DNA of 64,000 nucleotides from Cydia pomonella (Eukaryota; Arthropoda; Insecta; Lepidoptera; Tortricidae): NCBI RefSeq assembly GCF_033807575.1, contig NC_084717.1:11843692-11907691 (forward strand), in the 5' to 3' direction. A program made the position numbers and the translations under genes. Each line of letters begins with the position of its first letter. The first letter of the stretch is position 1. Shown here piece after piece: positions 58,130 through 64,000 of the stretch. Under the pieces are notes generated by a model that had not been told where the DNA came from, made no database searches, and was given only the letters and a program-made list of their open reading frames with translations.

Positions 58130-58919
58130 TGTTTATCCACGTATAGTGGAGCCGTTAACTACGTATAGTACGATGAATTTTATCGACAAATCACCCCCCA
58201 TACCTGGCTATGTTTTTTCTCAACCATTTTAAAACTGCACCATTCCAAAGTTTTATGGTGCCATACACTACTGCACTTGTTTAATGTACCATTATCTGCC
58301 CATTTACCTATCGCACATCAAAAAAATAGTAATCATTCGATAGCTTATGAATTAGGGCATAAATTTGAAGCATAAAGAATTGTCTATAATTGCTCGATAA
58401 TTAATAACAAAGATAAAAATCGTCTTCAGTAGTGTATGGCACGCTTAATGCCGCGCCACGATATGATCCGACCGGACCGGTACAGGTACGTTCGTTTCTT
58501 CCGTGCAATTTTATTTAAACTTAGTGTTAAGTATGTTCGTCATGTTGTATCTCTTTTTGTATTAGCGTGTCTACTGTGCGTAATTTATTTTATGTTTCTT
58601 TCCTTTTGTCTGTTACCTTCCGTGATTATTTGGCACTCGATGGTCTCATCGGAAGATCAGCGCTGGAAGTCGCCAGCAACATGCTGAGATGAGGCCATTT
58701 TGTGACACTTTACTCTCACTATGTTCTCTCTTTTATGTATGTCTATTACTGTTTGTGTGTTTATGAATAAAACAAATTCTATTCTATTCTATGGCACCAT
58801 GAAACTTTAAAAGGGATGAAGTTTTAAAATGGTTGAGAAAAAACAGGTATGGGGGGTGAATGTCGATAAAATTCATCGTACTATACGTGGTTAACGGCTC
58901 CACTATACGTGGACAAACA
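58130..58919. mobile_element. foldback-type element with ~140-bp arms
   Basis: The left arm (58130-58285) and the right arm (58425-58441 plus 58797-58919) are inverted copies. Landmarks are TCCACGTATAGTGGAGCCGT, GATGAATTTTATCGACA, CATACCTG, CTCAACCATTTTAAAACT and GGTGCCATACACTACTG. The loop (about 58286-58424) is AT-rich. The right arm is split by a LINE fragment with a clear 7-bp duplication. TSD of the foldback element itself is unresolved. Confidence 0.8.
58442..58789 (+). mobile_element. 5'-truncated LINE 3' fragment with 7-bp TSD
   Basis: The insert is flanked by TATGGCA (58435-58441 and 58790-58796). It is non-coding 3' UTR containing CTCATCGGAAGATCAGCGCT and GCCAGCAACATGCTGAGATG. It ends GAATAAAACAAA followed by (TTCTA)n at 58766-58789. 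I recognise this UTR from moth LINEs. Removing it restores the right arm of the foldback element. Confidence 0.8.
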
Positions 58920-60904
58920 CATTGCATGTGGTAAAGTTATGAATTATAGAAATTCAAACTCCTAAACTTGGGATTTTTTTTATTTATAAGTTTTTAATTT
59001 AAGTGTTTAATTGTGTTTCCACCCATTTGTGTTGAAATATACAAATTAAATGTATGAAACTCCTAAACAATTATTAATGACTGAAAAGAAAAACTTCATG
59101 ACATTCATTCTCATTATATGCGCTTTATTGCAAATTGCAAGGAACTTTATCCAAGAACAGCATCAACTTTCTCGCTAATTCGGGTCACTCCGATTCCCTG
59201 GTAAATTGTCCAATTACTGATCGACTTAAATTAATTCCAGAGAGTCTTTCATATTAAAACAAATGCGCTTCAGTGTTAGTCCATCGCATGCAGAGCGCGG
59301 ATCGGGTCAAAGCAGAATAAAAGAGGTCTCGAGATCACGTTTAACTGGTTTGGCAATAAATCTGACTCGCCAGCGCTACACCACTGAGAACGGCAAGCCA
59401 AACGGTAAGGTTCGGCGGTGACACGGATCCGGCCTCGCTTCTTGCATGCTAATAAGCAACGGTTCCGGCCTCGCTGGCGCGTCACTACGTTGCGCAACCG
59501 GCTGCGCGCGCGCATTCGTCCGGCCGCGGCGCCTAGCAACACCTCAGTGTCATTCTAGTCGCTCATTGAGTACAGACGAGTCAATGTCTCAGGCCCACTA
59601 TTATAAGTACGCTCTCCGATTACGAATTTTTTGTTAGAGATCTCGAAGAGACGTTAATCTGGCTCAGCCTAGAAACCTGCTCAGGTGCGCTTGCATAACT
59701 AGGGAGAACAGGCAGCCTGCACTTCCATGTATGCTATTAACTGCTATATCCAGGCACGGCTATCAATTTTATGTCTCTCATATCTAGTCGTATCTCTCTT
59801 CAAATAAGGACTCAAAACACAAGGCACGAAGGCTGCTTTGACATTAAAAATTGCGCGATATACGATTTTGTGAAGGCAAGGCAATACGGTTGTTATATAA
59901 TGAAATGAAGGCTTGCGGATAAATGGTTCGCGGAACTAAATTATCAGCGAACACGAAAGCGGTCGGATGTAGAAATAACCTCGCTCTATGTATGGACATA
60001 ATTCAAAACAAGTTCAAATAAATTAGTATTTGAATGTATTTTCACTAAATTGTACTTATCATTCATTTAAAAAAAAAAAAACAATTAGATCCATTGTGCG
60101 AGGACCCTAAAAACATTAATTTGTATGATTTAGCTAGAATAACAACTTAATGAACAGGGACATAAAAAAATAATCAAGACCGGAATAACCAGTGAGAATA
60201 CTAAACGATGACTAAACGTTTGACAAATCTATTGACAATATGAAATATAAAATAAAAATAAGCTCCGGTAGACAAAAATACATCCGCCACCCATTTAATG
60301 ATAAGGTTTCTATGAAACTTCTGTAAGCGATAACGACCGGATGTTTTGCAGCGTGGCAATGGCATTGTTCGATCTGACCGGGCGTTCACAAGTGGCACAC
60401 ATGCTGATTAGCTTCATTCAACTTTTACCATATTTTTCTGACTCCATTCATGAATTCCGCCGTAAAAGAATGGCGACTTTTTTCGGAACATGCGTAAGTA
60501 ATGTCATTTTAGATATCGCTAACTCGTCAGTTTCGTCAGTTGGAAACCGCTTTTGCAAAACGTCTCGTCTTACGATTAGGTCAATTAATGGCATTAGTAG
60601 AAAAAGCCCTACCACGAGGTCGAAACAACAAAACACAGAGAATGATCCACTGACTATCTTTAGTAGGTATCTAAATCTAGCAATAATATCTGTACACACA
60701 AATTAATAAGTTTTTAATTTTAACGAGGAAGTCGGTGAAAAGTTGCATTGTCTGTTCGCCAAACAGATCGGGCGTTAAACAATAAGCCCTTTAGGTGCAA
60801 ATGTCAAACGTTAATTGAGTTGAACAAGTCCCGGTCCATAATGGCATTAATGATACCGGATGTCTGTCTAGTTAGGTGAACTTTGTTTATACAGCTCCGA
60901 TATA
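58920..60904. other. no gene seen; CpG-rich patch at 59380-59560
   Basis: The patch has a near-duplicate TCCGGCCTCGCT string (about 59428 and 59464) and CGGCTGCGCGCGCGCATTCG. It is possibly regulatory. Frames of 121 codons (plus) and 83 codons (minus) overlap at 60341-60706 and neither is recognisable. Confidence 0.3.
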
Positions 60905-61140
60905 CGAGTACGTATAAGGTAGTGAGCCTACGTACGAAACAGGATTCGAACCGGGGATGGGTTCGAATCCCGGTAAGGGCATTTATTTCTTGAGTTATGA
61001 ATAATATTATCTATGAATTTTATATATTTATGTATATTATATCGTCACCCAGTACTCATAGTACAAGCTTTGCCTAGTTTGGGGCTAGGTTGATCTGTGT
61101 AATATTGCCCCCATATAGCAGATTCTTTTAATTAATTATT
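60905..61140 (+). mobile_element. tRNA-derived SINE, copy 3
   Basis: Consensus B box GGGTTCGAATCCCGGTAAGG at about 60959, then GCATTTATTTCTTGAGTTAT, a TATATTTATGTATATTATAT stretch and a GATCTGTGTAATATTGCCCC end comparable to the 45197 copy. A second GATTCGAACC string just upstream suggests a partly duplicated head. Confidence 0.8.
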
Positions 61141-61587
61141 TCTACAAGAACGGCTAACTTCAACATAACTTTATATAAAGACGAGAGGACAATTTGTAAC
61201 CCTCAAAGATGTGTTTAATGTTGGTTTCGTATTTCAGAGAAGTTATAATATGTAAATATTTGGTAAGATATCCAGAATGACGTCAATCATACGTCATTTC
61301 GATGCACTTCACATAAATCGCACAAATACGTGCTTGCAAGCCATTTAGGGCAAAGCGGCATTAACAATAACATAGTTCGCGGATTTATTGTATGAAATTG
61401 ATACTTGATAATATGCAGTGGCATGTTCTGTATAAACAGGTCGCTTTACGTACTGCAGACTATCTCCCTCAAAATCCGTATCATTATGACATGACGCACA
61501 TACTTGAAAATTTTGTTGTACCTAATCATGAGAGAGTGGGTAATTGCGGACAGTTAAGGTTAATCATGTATAAATACAAAAATATGA
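61141..61587. other. no gene seen
   Basis: Includes an unrecognised 77-codon frame (61392-61625) that runs into the MITE, so it is unlikely to be a gene. Confidence 0.35.
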
Positions 61588-61855
61588 TTAAGGTCCTCAA
61601 CACACGGAGCGTAAGCGTATCGTAAAAACGTTACGAGTACGAGACGCGTAGAGTTCTAGGCACCAAGCGTCGCGTAAGCGTAATAATCAGACATAGGAAT
61701 CCGTGGGGCAAAATTGTTTGACAAGTAGAGAGTTCCTGTATCGATAAACTCAACTATCGATGCTAGTTCTATATACTAGTGATCACTCAAGGATTTGCTT
61801 GTTAAAATATGTTACGCGTCTCTTACGCTTTCACGCCGTGTTCTGAGGGCCTTAA
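61588..61855. mobile_element. TTAA-flanked MITE, GGTCCTCAACACACGG ends
   Basis: TTAA at 61588-61591 and 61852-61855 bounds GGTCCTCAACACACGGAGCG and its inverted partner GGCCCTCAGAACACGGCGTG. GCGTAAGCGTA motifs are repeated inside. A 4-bp TTAA duplication suggests piggyBac-type mobilisation. Confidence 0.75.
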
Positions 61856-62635
61856 TGATTCATCTCTATCTTAAATTAGACTTGGGTTATAAGTCTTTAA
61901 AACCACAATCAGTAATTATTAGTACCTAATCAATAAATATATTTTTTTAATACAAAACTTTTTTATATCCGCAATAATGACCCTATTTTTCGTGGGATTA
62001 ATACGGACAAGAGCGTTGGCCTGGGGTATAAACATGCGTCCATGCGATAGTGCCCCCTAGCGATTTCTAAAGCTAATATCTATAGAAGAACACTCTCCGG
62101 GATGATACATAGCGTATATATAACAATTTCAAAGCACTAAAGACCACGCAAACGAAGTTTACAGGTACAGGTAGATCAAAATATTTGAAAATTACATGAA
62201 ACCTTGCGAAAATATCTGACGACACCTAGCTCGAACCAGGTTCGCAGCCTCCCATCACGATGTATATGTGAGCATCAAATGTGCCAAGGACATTTTCCCT
62301 GAAGGCGGTTACGGGGGGGTAAGGGGCGCCGTATCGCCGAAAACATGAGCGTCCGCAATTACCCTTTGCAGGGGTAGTCCCACTCACCCCTAAAAATAAA
62401 TTAAATAAATAATTATTTATTTATTTCAGAACATTAAATTCCATAAAATATTGTTAGTGAACGAGATACCGTTCATTATTGCTACATGTTAGTATATTAA
62501 AATATCTTCAGAACAAACATGTTCAAATATGTTATAAACAATTGACAATAATATCATCAACAATGAAATCAAAATTTATAATAAAATTAAATTAATTTAA
62601 ATTATGAATATATAATAATAATAATTAATAATGAT
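61856..62635. other. no gene seen; GC-rich block 62215-62390
   Basis: The block at 62215-62390 (CTCGAACCAGGTTCGCAGCC, GTTACGGGGGGGTAAGGGGC) is far richer in GC than its surroundings and ends abruptly at an AT-rich TAAAT repeat. It looks like a captured fragment of some repeat. I cannot name it. Confidence 0.35.
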
Positions 62636-63841
62636 GTGGTGGCAGTAGACAGGAACCTCACGCCGCTCTCCTTGGCAAATGAGAACTGGCGCAAACCTGT
62701 GGTACTAAGTACTGCGGATCGCAAAGCGGCATGGGAGAGTAAGGTGCTACACGGGCGGTTTTACAAGGCCCTCACGGGACCAGACGTGGACCTGCTCGCG
62801 TCGGTGAACTGGTTACGAATCGGGGACCTCTCCGGAGAAACCGAGGGTTTTGCCTGTGCTAAGCTCAGGAATTCACTCAGTGTCATTGGGGCCAAGATCT
62901 ACAACTTGGTTCCGCCTGCCATAAAGTCAGCGGAAAGTGACTCTGTGTTTACCAAGAAACTTAAAGCGCTGCTGATCGCACAGGCATGCTACAGCGTTGA
63001 CGAGTTTCTTTGTGGAGTTCATAACTAACGCGTAAAAATAGTGTCATCTTAATGCTTGATTAATTATACATATAAGATTTAGTTGTAAATGTTATAATTT
63101 GTAAATATTATTAGTTATTTAATATTATTATGTAAATATTTAATGTAATCCTGACTTGTAAAACAACGATTTTACCAATAAATAAATCAATCAATCAATC
63201 AAGCAATTGCGGACGAAGTGATGATGACGAACAACTATCGGAAATATATCCTGATGGTACGGTCGACATTTGTCGGGCATGTCGCTGTCCCGGAAAGTCA
63301 CTCAGGCATATAATTTCCGGTTTTTCTCATCTTGCTAACGGCGAGTACTTGCACAGACATAATCTCGTAGCCAGGATTATTCACCAGCAACTTGCTCTTC
63401 TATACGGCCTTGTGGACGGCGAAGTACCGTACTACAAGTACTCACCTGCGCCAGTTCTCGAAAATGGTCGTGCCACGCTCTATTGGGATCGATCTATTAT
63501 CACTGACAGGACTATTGTAGCCAATAAGCCTGACATCGTGATAATAGATCGATCGCAACGCCGGGCTGTGCTCGTCGACATCACCATCCCCCATGATGAG
63601 AATCTCGAGAAGGACAAGTCCAGTAAGTACCTAGACTTGGCTCGAGATAACCGCCATGTGGGATGTTGACTCGACGATCATTGTCCCGATAGTCGTTTCA
63701 GCGAACGGTCTCATAGCGAAAAGTCTCGACCAATACCTTGAGAGACTCTCGCTAGGTGGTTGGATCAAGGGTCAGATGCAGAAGGCGGTGATCTTGGACA
63801 CGACGCGGATAGTACGGCGGTTCCTCTCTCTGCGGCCCTGA
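62636..63841 (+). pseudogene. RLE-type LINE relic (R2/R4/Dong-like C-terminal half)
   Basis: The first part (62636-62859) reads LHGRFYKALTGPDVDLLASV and ends GETEGFACA. After an inserted LINE piece (62860-63204) the protein continues IADEVMMTNNYRKYIL. A small deletion shifts the frame into DGTVDICRACRCPGKSLRHI and ANGEYLHRHN, a CCHH-type zinc knuckle. Then come PYYKYSPAPVLENG, LYWDRSIITDRT and KPDIVIIDRSQRRAVLVDIT, the PD-(D/E)XK restriction-like endonuclease core. A further frameshift near 63655 leads to the terminal VPIVVSANGLIAKSL and QKAVILDTTRIVRRFLSLRP. Everything upstream, including RT, is missing; the left border abuts TAATAATAATAATTAATAAT. With two frameshifts and an insertion it is dead. 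The clade is tentative. Confidence 0.8.
62860..63204 (+). mobile_element. LINE 3' fragment nested in the RLE-type relic
   Basis: The coding tail KLRNSLSVIGAKIYNLVPPA ... CYSVDEFL (to a stop at about 63026) is the C-terminus of a jockey/CR1-group ORF2. A T/A-rich 3' UTR and AATAAATAAATCAATCAATC tail follow. It sits exactly between the two halves of a continuous RLE-LINE protein (ACA | IAD), so its borders are good to a few bases. No clear TSD. Confidence 0.8.
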
Positions 63842-64000
63842 CCACCGGCAGCTTGGGCCCTGCCCCGCTGCTGGCGGCACCCTAGGTTAGGTTTTTTATA
63901 ATGTGTATATCTTTTGTATTGTTTTGTGTTTTTATATTTTTACTTTTATATACACATTGTAAAAAGCCTGGCTTAAGAAAAGAGATAAATAAAGGAGATA
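63842..64000 (+). other. 3' UTR of the RLE-type LINE, cut by the window edge
   Basis: GC-rich CCGGCAGCTTGGGCCCTGCC follows the last stop and gives way to TAGGTTAGGTTTTTTATAAT and a T-rich stretch. AGAGATAAATAAAGGAGATA reaches the edge, so the 3' end of the element is at or just beyond 64000. Confidence 0.55.

Noticed and set aside
60940..60980. Possible tRNA gene (GGTTCGAATCC B box), also near 45263 and 37171
   Set aside because: There is no acceptor or anticodon stem, and all three share a long common downstream body. They are SINEs.

Overview
This window looks like a piece of a lepidopteran (moth or butterfly) nuclear genome. It is AT-rich, has no bacterial-style gene packing, and is full of repeats I recognise as typical of Lepidoptera: tRNA-derived SINEs, palindromic MITEs, hAT, mariner and piggyBac-like non-autonomous elements, and several non-LTR retrotransposons. 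I could not identify any host protein-coding gene with confidence. The intact long reading frames all belong to transposable elements; every other reading frame is short and unconvincing.

Layout. 1-0.3 kb: 5' end of a mariner running off the left edge. 2.2-9 kb: MITEs and three long inverted-repeat DNA elements, with a LINE 3' fragment, a pogo-like MITE and a hAT MITE nested in them. 11.5-13.5 kb: a long-TIR element with 8-bp target duplications that hosts a palindromic MITE and a 1.07-kb hAT element. 13.6-22.0 kb: a three-level nest. A TA-flanked DNA element contains a nearly complete APE-type LINE (ORF1 plus a 969-codon ORF2), and ORF1 is cut by a complete maT-type (DD37D) mariner with an intact transposase. 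22-37 kb: mostly unique AT-rich sequence with scattered MITEs, a strong candidate recursive splice site (ratchet point) on the minus strand at 32.9 kb, and a broken multi-membrane-segment ORF at 35 kb. 37-47 kb: a SINE, two relics of one reverse-transcriptase family, a second copy of a 0.75-kb mariner-like element, and two hAT elements. 48-58 kb: RTE relic, GC-rich patches, an 85-bp minisatellite followed by a 16-bp tandem repeat, and a duplicated inverted repeat. 58-64 kb: a foldback element hit by a LINE fragment, another SINE, a TTAA-flanked MITE, and an RLE-type LINE relic interrupted by a different LINE.

How the parts relate. The window reads as intronic or intergenic DNA built up by successive insertions, whose order can be read from the nests and target duplications. 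The most complete units are the maT element (matching 26-bp TIRs, TA duplication, full catalytic triad) and LINE ORF2, both apparently young. If the ratchet point is real, much of the window could be the interior of a very long minus-strand intron. That is inference; no flanking exons are visible.
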